DNA of 64,000 nt. It comes from Cytobacillus eiseniae (GTDB lineage Bacteria > Bacillota > Bacilli > Bacillales > Cytobacillaceae). Position 1 is the stretch's first letter. Every line of letters begins with the position of its first letter. The stretch is from contig NZ_JAGIKZ010000013.1 in the NCBI RefSeq assembly GCF_017874625.1, positions 1 to 64,000 on the forward strand. Reading direction: 5' to 3'. Made by a program: the position numbers and the translations under genes. This document shows, one piece after another, positions 41,182 through 50,317 of the stretch. A model generated the notes under the pieces. That model was not told where the DNA came from. It was given only the letters and a program-made list of their open reading frames with translations, and made no database searches.

Positions 41182-41499
41182 CTTTCCCCCTCCTTTCCCT
41201 CTCAGGTTACTATAGAATATGTATGAATTTTTTTTTCGAATGGACAAACTGGCAGGAAAAAAACACATTTGTTAAAAAACTGATATTTTAGCGATGGACA
41301 ACATGGTTCTAGATTGCTATTTACTTCAACCTTGATGTTGGTTGGTACAATTTGATTTATGATCGAGTCAACTGGACCATTTTTGTGAGTTTTAGCCAAT
41401 AACAATAAGCTTGAGAAAGAACCATAACGAAAGAAGGTTTGTACATAGGTTTTTACAAATGGGGGAAAATAGTTGAAGGAAAAGAAAAGGAGGGTTCAA
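41182..41499. other. Divergent intergenic region without a supported gene
   Basis: This separates the Cys/Arg-rich gene (minus) from a small plus-strand gene. A 67-codon minus frame (41202-41405) contains CCP and VCP motifs and ends just before the coat-like gene, but has only TTG starts without a ribosome site; it may be a decayed gene. No hairpin or strong promoter stands out. Confidence 0.35.
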
Positions 41500-41667
41500 A
41501 TGGCTCGTGGAGAACATTTCAATCACAAAAAGAAAAATCATCCAGGGGAGTTCCCTGAAAATGCGAAAGTGAATATGCGTGCATCAACTGAAGCTCAGGA
41601 AGATGAGGAATTTCTTGTTGTTCAAGAAGCTTTTAAAAACCGTGTCGAGGAAGAGGAAACTAGATGA
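41500..41667 (+). CDS. Small charged protein, 55 residues, unknown function
   Basis: The ATG at 41500 is 6 bases after AAAAGGAGGG. The product starts MARGEHFNHKKKNHPGEFPE, is basic and His/Lys-rich at first and acidic at the end (EEEETR), with no membrane segment. It resembles the many tiny hydrophilic proteins of Bacillus linked to spores or stress, but I recognise no family. It stands alone between the coat-like gene and hutH. Confidence 0.6.
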   Translation: MARGEHFNHKKKNHPGEFPENAKVNMRASTEAQEDEEFLVVQEAFKNRVEEEETR

Positions 41668-41725
41668 ATATCGTATTCCATTAAGTGATATACGGTAAGT
41701 GAAACTCCTAGAAAGTAATCGTTTG

Positions 41726-41775
41726 TAAAGAGGTGTCCAAAAGGCGAAATACAACCTTTCGGACACCCTCTTCTG
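41726..41775 (-). terminator. Terminator after hutH
   Basis: A long imperfect stem AAGAGG-x-TGTCC-x-AAAGG/CCTTT-x-GGACACCTCTT begins 3 bases after the hutH stop. The T-run is short (TTTAC). Confidence 0.6.
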
Positions 41776-41777
41776 AT

Positions 41778-43271
41778 TTATAGAGAAGTGATTTCAAAGC
41801 CTTTAAGCCAAGTAGAACAAGCCGCAATGTCTGTAGAAAAAATACGGTCCTTTTTAATCGAAGGAATAATTTTTCTTGCCTCTTCATAAAAATGCTTTGT
41901 TTTATCAGCCATTTTTTCAATGCCTCTATATTCTACCGCCTGAAGCGCACAAATCAGCTCAATCGCAAGGACATGATTCACATTTTGAATGATTTGATAC
42001 GCATGTCTTGAACCGATTGTTCCCATACTCACATGATCCTCTTGGTTCGCGGAGGAAGGAATCGAATCTACACTTGCTGGATGTGCCAATGTTTTGTTTT
42101 CTGACACAAGCGATGCCGCTGCATACTGAAGAATCATTGCACCTGATTGAAGACCCGGTTCTGGACTTAAAAATGGCGGCAAGTCACTTAACTGTGGATT
42201 AACAAGACGTTCAATTCTTCGCTCGGAAATGTTAGCAAGCTCTGCAACCGCAATTTTCATAAAATCCATTGCTAGGGCAATCGGCTGTCCATGGAAATTT
42301 CCGCCAGATATTACATGATCACCATCATCAAAAATGAGCGGGTTATCAGTTGCTGCATTCATTTCGATTTCTAGCTTTTCTTTTACATAGTCAAGTGCTT
42401 GCCAAGAAGCCCCGTGTACTTGCGGAATACAGCGAATAGAGTAAGCATCCTGAACACGGATCTCTCCTTGCTTTGTAATTAAAGCACTGCCTGATAAATA
42501 TTCACGAATTCTTCTTGCCGTATCAACCTGCTGCTTGTAACCCCTTGCCAAATGGATCTTCTCATCAAAAGCATCAATAATGCCATTCAAGCCTTCCATT
42601 GTGACTGCTGCAATGAGCTCACTTTGATAGGCAAGCTTCTCTGCTTCGAGATAGGCGACTACTCCCATTGCAGTCATCGCTTGGGTCCCATTAATTAAGG
42701 CCAGTCCTTCTTTTGCTTCTAATGTGAGCGGTGTCAATCCTTCTTCTAAAAGAACTTCATGTGAAGGCTTTCTTTCACCGTTGTAAAATACTTCTCCCTC
42801 ACCTACTAATACGAGTGCAAGATGAGAAAGCGGCGCCAAATCCCCACTGGCACCTAATGAGCCTTGCTGTGGAATGACTGGATGAATTTTTTTATTAACT
42901 AAATCAAGTAGGCGCTCAATAATGACTGGTCGCGCACCTGAAAAACCTTTCAGCAGCGCATTTGCTCGTAAAAGAACCATTGCACGTGAAACAAACTCAG
43001 GAAAAGGCTCGCCCACACCACAAGCATGGGATCGAATCAGATTAAGCTGTAGATCATTCACATCATCCGCTTGAATAAGGACATCACTGAACTTGCCAAA
43101 TCCTGTATTAATTCCATAAACAATTCTCTCTTCATTTACGATTCTCTTTACAGCATCATGACTCTTTCTAACTTTAGCTAGGCTTTCCTCAGATGCAGTA
43201 ACCTCTTCATTATCGAATAATACCTTTCGTATGTCCTCTAAAGTGAGTGTGTTTCCAGATAAAATAACCAT
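41778..43271 (-). CDS. hutH: Histidine ammonia-lyase
   Basis: Removes ammonia from histidine to give urocanate, the first step of histidine use. The MIO prosthetic group forms from Ala-Ser-Gly in [19 protein letters not shown] (about 140); [31 protein letters not shown] and QEDHVSMG are also diagnostic. The length of 497 is close to the usual 505-510. The ATG at 43271 follows GAGGAGG. hutU, hutI, hutG and hutP are not in the window, so it may be regulated or used alone. A long hairpin stands in the leader. Confidence 0.96.
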   Translation of the reverse strand: MVILSGNTLTLEDIRKVLFDNEEVTASEESLAKVRKSHDAVKRIVNEERIVYGINTGFGKFSDVLIQADDVNDLQLNLIRSHACGVGEPFPEFVSRAMVLLRANALLKGFSGARPVIIERLLDLVNKKIHPVIPQQGSLGASGDLAPLSHLALVLVGEGEVFYNGERKPSHEVLLEEGLTPLTLEAKEGLALINGTQAMTAMGVVAYLEAEKLAYQSELIAAVTMEGLNGIIDAFDEKIHLARGYKQQVDTARRIREYLSGSALITKQGEIRVQDAYSIRCIPQVHGASWQALDYVKEKLEIEMNAATDNPLIFDDGDHVISGGNFHGQPIALAMDFMKIAVAELANISERRIERLVNPQLSDLPPFLSPEPGLQSGAMILQYAAASLVSENKTLAHPASVDSIPSSANQEDHVSMGTIGSRHAYQIIQNVNHVLAIELICALQAVEYRGIEKMADKTKHFYEEARKIIPSIKKDRIFSTDIAACSTWLKGFEITSL

Positions 43272-43305
43272 TTCCTTCCTCCTCATTCCATTAGTGAGAT
43301 AAAGA

Positions 43306-43347
43306 AAAGGCTGTACTTCAAACAAGCGTTTGAAGTACAGCCTTTTT
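43306..43347 (-). promoter_or_regulatory. Terminator-like attenuator hairpin in the hutH leader
   Basis: AAAAGGCTGTACTTCAAAC and its exact complement form a 19-base-pair stem with a 4-base loop; TTTTCTTTAT follows on the minus strand. It ends 35 bases before hutH. B. subtilis hutH is controlled by HutP antitermination at a terminator in the same place. Clear UAG-triplet clusters were not seen. Confidence 0.65.
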
Positions 43348-43528
43348 GTATGAACGAGCTATCAATTGAGCAGTCATAGCAATCATTCCAATCAGAAATT
43401 TTCCGAATATAATTAATTTTACGTTTAAAACAGATTAGTTGTCAATGATGAAATGTAAAATTTTAACAAGATAGATAATTAAATTATTAGCGAGGTAAAG
43501 CGTTTAAGACATACCTCTAATCCCTTTT

Positions 43529-45718
43529 TCAATCAAATTTTAATCCCTTCAACGCTTCTGCTAATGCATTATTGATTGGTTCTTCTTGTTTGTTTTGCTC
43601 TTTTAAATATTTTTGGACTGTACGTTTATCCACTTTTCCCTTTGATTCTTTTTTACGACGTGCTTCAAAAGCAGACAGTTTTTCGCGATGTCCACATGTA
43701 CATACGAAAATTTGACCGTCTCCTTCTCCACGGAGTTCAAGCTTCTTCTTACATTGAGGACAGCGCGCATTCGTCACACGTGCAACATTTTTACGATGGC
43801 CGCACTCCCGATCCTGGCACACGAGCATTTTCCCTTTTTTGCCGTTCACTTCAAGCATTGGTTTCCCACAATCTGGGCAGCTCTTTGTTGAAATGTTGTC
43901 ATGCTTATATTTTTTATTACTCGCTTTAATCTCAGAAACAATTTCTTTCGTATATCTTTTCATCTCACCAATAAAGACTTCCTTTTTTAGCTTGCCCGCT
44001 GCGATCGCTTCAAGCTTCTGTTCCCATTCAGCAGTTAGACTTGGTGATCTTAACTCCTCAGGCACTAAATCTAATAATTGCTTGCCTTTAGAAGTAATAT
44101 GAATATCTTTGCCTCGTTTTTCAATGAGGAATGAATTGAAAAGCTTATCAATAATATCTGCTCTTGTAGCAACAGTGCCTAATCCACCCGTTGATTTTAA
44201 AGTGTCAGCTAATTTTTTATCCTTTGTTTCCATATACTTCGTTGGATTTTCCATTGCTGAAAGCAATGTTGCCTCATTAAAGCGTGCAGGCGGCTTCGTT
44301 TGACCTGATGTTTGTGCAATCAGTTTAACCGTTAGTGTATCCCCTTTTTCAATGCGGGGCAGGATCTGTTCTTTCAATTCATCCGTTGCCTCGTCCTCTT
44401 CAAAACGATTTTCATATACTTCCTTCCAGCCGAGCGATATGATCGTTTTTCCTCGAGCAGCGAAATACTCTTCACCGATTTTTGCACGGAGGGTTAATTG
44501 TTCGTACTCAAAGGCTGGGAACAATACAGCTAAAAATCGTTTAACAACTAAGTCATAAATTTTTCGTTCTTTATCTGTGAAGGCTGAGATGTTTACATAG
44601 CTTTCTGTTGGAATGATTGCATGGTGATCGGATACTTTGCTATCGTCAACAAAGGCTTTTGATGCTTTTATTGGTTTGTTAGCAATTTTATTCGCTAACG
44701 GACGATATTCTCCAACACCACATGCTTTCAAGCGTTCAGAAAGTGTTCCAACAATGTCAGCAGAAATATAACGTGAATCTGTTCGTGGATACGTTAACAC
44801 TTTATGCTGCTCATACAGCTTTTGCATGATGTTTAATGTTTCCTTTGCGGAATAACCGAAAATTTTATTCGCATCACGCTGCAATTCTGTTAAGTCATAA
44901 AGACCCGGTGCATAAGACTTCTTCGGCTTTTTCTCCATTTCCGTCACAATCGCATTTTTGTTGCCTAGCTTTTTAACAATCGAATCCATTTTTTCTTTAT
45001 CAAAGCTTCTGCTATTCCCTTTTGCATCTTGCCAAGTGAGCTTTAATTTATCAGCTGTCTGCGCCTCAATGCCATAATAAGTTTGTGCTTTGAAGTTTCT
45101 AATTTCATCCTCACGTGCAGCAATCATTGCAACAGTAGGTGTTTGTACACGGCCACAGTTTAACTGGGCATTGAATCTTGTCGTTAATGCACGAGTAGCG
45201 TTTAAGCCGATATACCAATCCGCTTCTGAGCGTGCAACAGCCGATGCATATAAATTGTCATATGCTTTGCCTGGCTTTAAATTAGCAAAGCCTGCTTTAA
45301 TCGCTTTATCGGTAACAGAAGAGATCCATAAACGCTTCATCGGTTTATTTACTTTTACTTTGTCAATAATCCAGCGAGCAACTAGTTCACCTTCTCTCCC
45401 AGCATCTGTCGCTACGATTATTTCATTTACATCCTTTCTCATCAGCTGAGTTTTAACTGCTTGAAACTGTTTGCCCGTTTGCTTGATCACCGTTAATTTC
45501 AAACGTTCAGGCAGCATTGGCAAATCTTCTAAATTCCATTGTTTATATTTCACATCGTAACTTTCCGGGTCAGCAAGTGTAACTAGATGTCCAAGCGCCC
45601 ACGTAACGATATATTTATCCCCTTCAATACATCCATTTCCTTTTTTATTACAATTCAGCACACGTGCAATATCACGTGCAACTGAAGGCTTTTCTGCGAT
45701 TACTATGCTTTTTGCCAT
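43529..45718 (-). CDS. topB: DNA topoisomerase III
   Basis: A type IA topoisomerase that nicks and passes single strands, for decatenation and recombination control. The Toprim domain (1-150) has IAEKPSVARDIA and ATDAGREGELVARW; the catalytic tyrosine is in LTYPRTDSRY (about 310); GRVQTPTVAMI and HHAIIPT follow. The C-terminus (about 600-680) has two zinc-finger-like Cys sets (CPDCGKPM...CQDRECGH and CPQCKKK...CTCG). The length of 729 is standard. The ATG at 45718 is preferred to the GTG before it. Confidence 0.96.
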   Translation of the reverse strand: MAKSIVIAEKPSVARDIARVLNCNKKGNGCIEGDKYIVTWALGHLVTLADPESYDVKYKQWNLEDLPMLPERLKLTVIKQTGKQFQAVKTQLMRKDVNEIIVATDAGREGELVARWIIDKVKVNKPMKRLWISSVTDKAIKAGFANLKPGKAYDNLYASAVARSEADWYIGLNATRALTTRFNAQLNCGRVQTPTVAMIAAREDEIRNFKAQTYYGIEAQTADKLKLTWQDAKGNSRSFDKEKMDSIVKKLGNKNAIVTEMEKKPKKSYAPGLYDLTELQRDANKIFGYSAKETLNIMQKLYEQHKVLTYPRTDSRYISADIVGTLSERLKACGVGEYRPLANKIANKPIKASKAFVDDSKVSDHHAIIPTESYVNISAFTDKERKIYDLVVKRFLAVLFPAFEYEQLTLRAKIGEEYFAARGKTIISLGWKEVYENRFEEDEATDELKEQILPRIEKGDTLTVKLIAQTSGQTKPPARFNEATLLSAMENPTKYMETKDKKLADTLKSTGGLGTVATRADIIDKLFNSFLIEKRGKDIHITSKGKQLLDLVPEELRSPSLTAEWEQKLEAIAAGKLKKEVFIGEMKRYTKEIVSEIKASNKKYKHDNISTKSCPDCGKPMLEVNGKKGKMLVCQDRECGHRKNVARVTNARCPQCKKKLELRGEGDGQIFVCTCGHREKLSAFEARRKKESKGKVDKRTVQKYLKEQNKQEEPINNALAEALKGLKFD

Positions 45719-45790
45719 CACTAAATCATCCTTTTCTTATTTTTCGTATGTTAAATATAGCATACCCTGGATTTTTTGAGGATTTTCTAG

Positions 45791-46207
45791 ATTTATTCGG
45801 AGTGCTTACTGGTTTATTCGCCGTGATCACTGCTTTATTCGCCGTGATCACTGTTTTATTCGCCATGCTCACTGCTTTATTCGCCGTGCTCACTGCTTTA
45901 TTCGCCGTGCTCACTGTTTTATTCGCCATGCTCACTGTTTTATTCGCCATGCACTGTTTTATTCGCCGTGCTCACTGTTTATTCGCCATGCTCACTGTTT
46001 TATTCGCCGTGTTCACTGTTTTATTCGCCATGCTCACTGTTTTATTCGCCATGCCCACTGTTTTATTCGCCATGCACTGTTTTATTCGCCGTGCTCACTG
46101 TTTTATTTGCCATACTCACTGCTTTATTCGACATGCTCACTGCTTTATTCGACATGCCCACTGCTTTATTCGCCGTGATCACTGCTTTATTCGCCATGCA
46201 CTATTAT
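45791..46207. repeat. Tandem array of about 20 copies of a 21-base unit
   Basis: The unit is close to TTTATTCGCCATGCTCACTGT. Most copies are 21 bases, two are 19 (CATGCACT variants) and one is 20. Positions 9-11 (CAT/CGT) and 13-15 (CTC/ATC/CCC) vary; the block CATGCTC-CATGCACT-CGTGCTC occurs twice, a sign of segmental duplication. On the minus strand 21-base units read (M/T)ANK(T/A)VS, but the 19- and 20-base units break the frame, so it is not a plausible long gene. It fills most of the divergent gap between topB and an MFS gene. Confidence 0.92.
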
Positions 46208-46319
46208 ATTGAACAAACTAGCAAAAACAAACTCTTTCAATTTGTAAAGATTTCCTTGTTTCCGCTTACTTCCAGTAGGATGATAACTTTATTCAAAAAA
46301 AGAAAATTGAGGAAACAGC

Positions 46320-47600
46320 ATGAGAATTAGAGATTGGGATTCAAATTTAAAGGTTCGATTGTTTGGGGAATCCGCTTTAAATATTGCCTTTTGGATGTTC
46401 TTTCCGTTTTTAACCATTTATTTCGCTGGTGAGTTTGGCAAGGATAAAGCAGGGCTGATGCTCGTCTTTTCACAGGTATTTTCTGTTTTAGCAAACCTCA
46501 TGGGCGGATATTTTGCTGATCGATTCGGTCGGAAAACGATGATGGTTCTAGCCTCTTTTGGTCAAGGGATCTGTTATCTTGTTTTTGCCTTAGCGAGTTC
46601 TCCTTGGGTTGACTCTCCATGGATTGGGTTTATTTGCTTCGCACTTGTAAGTGTATTTAGTTCTCTTTATTGGCCTGCCAGTCAGGCGATGGTAGCTGAT
46701 GTCGTGGAGGAAAAGGATCGCAGCCATGTGTTTGCTATTTTCTATACATCTATTAATATAGCTGTTGTCGTTGGGCCCATTTTAGGAGCGATTTTTTATG
46801 CAGATTACCGCTTTTATTTATTACTAATAGCTGGAATTATCTGCATGGTGTTATCTGGGCTACTTGCAAAAATGACGCGTGAAACCGTGCCAGTACAGAC
46901 AGGTATTTCTCAAGGAAATAAGAAGTGGCATACCGTTTTAATTGGGCAAATGAAAGATTATGGTGTTATTTTTCGAGATAAAACATTTTTGCTCTTTATT
47001 ATCGCAGGTGTATTAGCTGCACAAACTTTTATGCAGCTCGACCTTTTGCTTCCTGTTTATATGAAGGAATTTGTTCATAACCAGACGTTATTTCAATTTG
47101 GTGATTGGTCCTTTACTGTTCAAGGAGAGCAAGCCTTTGGTATTCTGCTTTCTGAAAATGGTTTCCTTGTTGCCTTGTTTACCGTTGCCGTAACAAAAAT
47201 AATGATGAAGTACAAGGAAAGAAATGTGTTTATTCTATCTTCCCTCATGTATGCGGCAGCGATATTTATGATTGGTCAAACGAATTGGATTTGGGGATTA
47301 ATCTTCGCGATGGCCATCTTTACGCTCGGTGAATTGATTGTAACAGGCATTCAGCAAAGCTTCGTTTCGAAGATTGCCCCCAACCATATGCGTGGACAAT
47401 ACTTTGCAGCTGCTAGCCTTCGGTTTACAATTGGAAAAACAATCGCACCGCTATCCATTCCATTAACCGTCTGGATAGGATATGACTGGACATTCATTAT
47501 TTTAGCTGTACTCGCTGTCTTAAGTGCCTTTTTATACTGGCTCATGTTTGCAATCACTGAAAAGCCTAACAGCCTAAAGTTGAAAAAGGAATCCGCATAG
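46320..47600 (+). CDS. MFS transporter
   Basis: A 426-residue 12-segment major facilitator. Loop 2-3 shows GGYFADRFGRKTMMV (motif A), and segment 5 has VVGPILGAIFY. It resembles the MdtH/YttB-like drug-exporter group. A large loop precedes segment 8. The ATG follows TGAGGAAACAGC. It lies directly beyond the tandem repeat array, so its promoter must be in the 110 bases between or within the array. The substrate is unknown. Confidence 0.88.
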   Translation: MRIRDWDSNLKVRLFGESALNIAFWMFFPFLTIYFAGEFGKDKAGLMLVFSQVFSVLANLMGGYFADRFGRKTMMVLASFGQGICYLVFALASSPWVDSPWIGFICFALVSVFSSLYWPASQAMVADVVEEKDRSHVFAIFYTSINIAVVVGPILGAIFYADYRFYLLLIAGIICMVLSGLLAKMTRETVPVQTGISQGNKKWHTVLIGQMKDYGVIFRDKTFLLFIIAGVLAAQTFMQLDLLLPVYMKEFVHNQTLFQFGDWSFTVQGEQAFGILLSENGFLVALFTVAVTKIMMKYKERNVFILSSLMYAAAIFMIGQTNWIWGLIFAMAIFTLGELIVTGIQQSFVSKIAPNHMRGQYFAAASLRFTIGKTIAPLSIPLTVWIGYDWTFIILAVLAVLSAFLYWLMFAITEKPNSLKLKKESA

Positions 47601-47613
47601 GATTCTTTTTTTA
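47584..47613 (+). terminator. Terminator after the MFS gene
   Basis: AAAAAGGAATCC pairs with GGATTCTTTTT and overlaps the stop codon. Confidence 0.85.
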
Positions 47614-47697
47614 TGCCCCCAAAAATGATTCAAAGTTTCTTTTTCAGAGCAAAAACGCTACAATGTAAAGGAAGATTCTGAAAAAGGAGACTACATA

Positions 47698-48930
47698 ATG
47701 AGTGAATTTCAAAAAAACTTAGAAAAATACGCTGAGCTTGCGGTAAAAGTTGGGGTAAATGTTCAAAAAGGGCAAATACTTGTCATTAACACAACACTTG
47801 ATTCAGCTGAATTTGTCCGTCTAGTTGTAAAAAATGCTTACGAAGTTGGGGCACATAATGTCATTGTTAACTGGAGCGATGATGTTGTTTCCCGTACAAA
47901 ATACGAGCTTGCACCTGATGAGGCATTCAATGAATACCCAGAATGGCGAGCAAAGGAAGTAGAAGAGCTTGCTAAGGATGGCGCAGCATTCATGTCTGTT
48001 GTTTCTGCAAGCCCTGACTTATTTAAAGGCATCCAATCAGAGCGTATTGCTAATTTCCAAAAAGCTGCTGGCAAAGCACTGATGAACTATCGAAAAATGA
48101 TGATGGCCGATAAAGTCAGCTGGACAGTTGTTGCAGCCCCTTCTCCTGCATGGGCTGACATGGTTTTCCCTGATGCTCCAGAAGAAACAAGAGTACAAAT
48201 GCTTTGGGATGCCATTTTTAAAGCTACACGTTCAGATGTAGAAAATCCTGTTGATGCATGGAAGAAGCATGATGAAACACTCCATGAAAAAGTAGATTAT
48301 TTAAACAACAAAAGATATAAAAAGCTTCACTATACAGCACCTGGTACTGATTTAACAATTGAACTTCCTGAAAAGCATTTATGGTGTGGGGCGGGAAGTA
48401 TTAATGAAAAAGGCCACGAATTTATGGCGAATATGCCGACAGAAGAAGTGTTCACTGTTCCATTAAGAACAGGTGTGAATGGAACCGTGTCAAGCACGAA
48501 GCCTTTAAGCTATGGGGGCAACATCATTGACAACTTCACAATCACATTTGAAAATGGCCGCATTGTTCATGTAAAAGCAGAAGAAGGCGAAGAAATCCTT
48601 AAGCAGCTTGTTGAAACAGATGAAGGTTCACATTATCTAGGAGAAGTGGCGCTTGTTCCATTCAACTCGCCAATCTCCCAGTCAAACCTTCTATTCTACA
48701 ATACTTTATTTGACGAGAATGCTTCAAATCACCTGGCTATTGGCAGTGCATATGCATTCTGTCTAGAAGGCGGCAAGCAAATGTCTAGCGATGAACTGAA
48801 GGAACATGGGTTAAACGAGAGCTTAACACATGTAGACTTCATGATTGGCTCAGCTGAAATGGATATTGACGGCATTACTGCTGACGGCACTTCTGAACCT
48901 GTTTTCCGTAATGGAGATTGGGCGTTCTAA
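47698..48930 (+). CDS. ampS: M29-family aminopeptidase (AmpS/PepS)
   Basis: A cytoplasmic dinuclear-metal aminopeptidase that trims N-terminal residues from peptides. Family marks: LVVKNAYEVGAHNVIVNWSD, the metal ligands in EFMANMPTEEVFTVP (about 250) and in GEVALVPFNSPIS, HLAIGSAY and THVDFMIGS. The length of 410 is standard. The ATG follows AAAAAGGAGACTACATA. It is monocistronic with a strong terminator. Confidence 0.94.
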   Translation: MSEFQKNLEKYAELAVKVGVNVQKGQILVINTTLDSAEFVRLVVKNAYEVGAHNVIVNWSDDVVSRTKYELAPDEAFNEYPEWRAKEVEELAKDGAAFMSVVSASPDLFKGIQSERIANFQKAAGKALMNYRKMMMADKVSWTVVAAPSPAWADMVFPDAPEETRVQMLWDAIFKATRSDVENPVDAWKKHDETLHEKVDYLNNKRYKKLHYTAPGTDLTIELPEKHLWCGAGSINEKGHEFMANMPTEEVFTVPLRTGVNGTVSSTKPLSYGGNIIDNFTITFENGRIVHVKAEEGEEILKQLVETDEGSHYLGEVALVPFNSPISQSNLLFYNTLFDENASNHLAIGSAYAFCLEGGKQMSSDELKEHGLNESLTHVDFMIGSAEMDIDGITADGTSEPVFRNGDWAF

Positions 48931-48948
48931 ACATTTTTCACGCAGAAG

Positions 48949-48986
48949 AATCATGCGGAATTTCTCCGCATGATTTTATTTTTTTC
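48949..48986 (+). terminator. Terminator after ampS
   Basis: AATCATGCGGA/TCCGCATGATT with a 4-base loop, then TTATTTTTTT. It also overlaps the end of the convergent lipoprotein gene. Confidence 0.88.
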
Positions 48987-50118
48987 TTAAATAAATGCTT
49001 TCAACACTTTCATCTGGATTGATCATCAATTCAACCCTATATTTATCTGCTTGATAAATAACACGCTTTCCATCTTTTCCATTTACTTCTTCTGCTGGTT
49101 CTCCAAATAATTTCTTTATATTCTCTAAATTTGTTTTCATCCGTTCTCCAGGAATTGATACGGCATTAACGATTCCTGTCGCATCATCAAAATAATACGT
49201 AATATCAGGGTACATCACATAGGTTGTGCCTTCTTCAAGAAATTTCGAATCTGACTTTTTAATATTTGCAATATTCGTTCCAATCGGATATGGACTTCCT
49301 AAAGGGATCCCTTGCTTCGCTTTGTCAATTACATCACTGCTAAGTTCTAAATTTTGAAAGGGGAAAAAGTATTCCTTCTTTTCATTCCAGAGATTAAACC
49401 AGTTTTCTCCCTCATTGCCTTTCACCACTGTTTCATCATGCTTAATGAAAGTCATTGATTCCTTATCAAATTTCCACGTTGTAAACATCCACTCTTTCTC
49501 TCCATATAAATGAACAGACTGAATGAATTTTTGATTGATGGCTTTTATTTCCTTACCGATGATTGGCAATATTTGCTCATTCATCGGTATGTTTTTTATT
49601 TCCCCACTATCAATGCCATAAAAATAAGGCTTGGATGATGAATTGATCATCGTTAAGACTGTTTCTCCGCCGATATTAATTGGATATACCTGGGTTGACG
49701 AAGCATTAAAGGTAAGTTCCCCAAGCCCTTCCATCACCTCTTGTTTATAAGCGAATGGTGCATCCTTTTCTGCAAGAAACATTGTATAATGGCCAGTATA
49801 TAATTGATCTCCTTTATTCCCATCCGTGCTATTTTCATTGCTTAATCGATTTTGCTCATCAGGAGCGAAAAGAAAGATCACGTACTCCTGTTCATCGGCA
49901 ATCGCCGCAAATTGATATAATGCTTTCTCTTTCAGCCATGTCAAATCTATCTTTTCTTTTCCGTCTGTTCTAATTGTCAAATAATTTTCAGTTTGTGACT
50001 GTTTATCTATTTTAATATTTTGATTTTCTATTTTAATAGTCGTCGTTTCTATTTCATTCGCACAAGCAGTTAAGCCAGTTAACATGCATAATGAGGCGAT
50101 ATAAATGAATTTTTTCAT
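48976..50118 (-). CDS. Lipoprotein of unknown function with a C-terminal DUF4309-like region
   Basis: A 380-residue exported lipoprotein. The signal peptide MKKFIYIASLCMLTGLTAC ends with a lipobox, Cys19 being the lipidated residue. The mature part has no catalytic motif I know. The last 110 residues (starting AKQGIPLGSPYPIG) look like the DUF4309 region of YjgB, with a repeated KKLFGEP segment. The ATG at 50118 follows GGGAGATTTCC. It is alone on its strand between ampS and panF. It may bind a ligand or sense the envelope; this is a guess. Confidence 0.75.
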   Translation of the reverse strand: MKKFIYIASLCMLTGLTACANEIETTTIKIENQNIKIDKQSQTENYLTIRTDGKEKIDLTWLKEKALYQFAAIADEQEYVIFLFAPDEQNRLSNENSTDGNKGDQLYTGHYTMFLAEKDAPFAYKQEVMEGLGELTFNASSTQVYPINIGGETVLTMINSSSKPYFYGIDSGEIKNIPMNEQILPIIGKEIKAINQKFIQSVHLYGEKEWMFTTWKFDKESMTFIKHDETVVKGNEGENWFNLWNEKKEYFFPFQNLELSSDVIDKAKQGIPLGSPYPIGTNIANIKKSDSKFLEEGTTYVMYPDITYYFDDATGIVNAVSIPGERMKTNLENIKKLFGEPAEEVNGKDGKRVIYQADKYRVELMINPDESVESIYLRKK

Positions 50119-50317
50119 TGGAAATCTCCCTAGTATGTGAATCACTCTGTTAAGAGTTTAACAAAAGAAAAAGATTTCTACAAATCTCTTAATATTACAA
50201 AAGTGATTAGAAAAGCGGAAGTGCCTTGTTTAGCCTCAGGCTTTATCATTGTAATTATAAAGTGATTTAAAAAATGCAAAATCAAATTGATTTTGCATTC
50301 TCGTTCCTTTATCTACA

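Noticed and set aside
41202-41405. 67-codon minus-strand frame with CCP and VCP
   Set aside because: Only TTG starts without a ribosome site; perhaps a remnant, but not supportable as a gene.
45726-45950. A repeat protein frame of ANK-VS units on the minus strand and long plus-strand frames through the array
   Set aside because: Units of 19 and 20 bases break every frame; the array is better explained as non-coding tandem DNA.
45791-46207. CRISPR array
   Set aside because: The repeats are directly joined with no unique spacers and no cas genes nearby.
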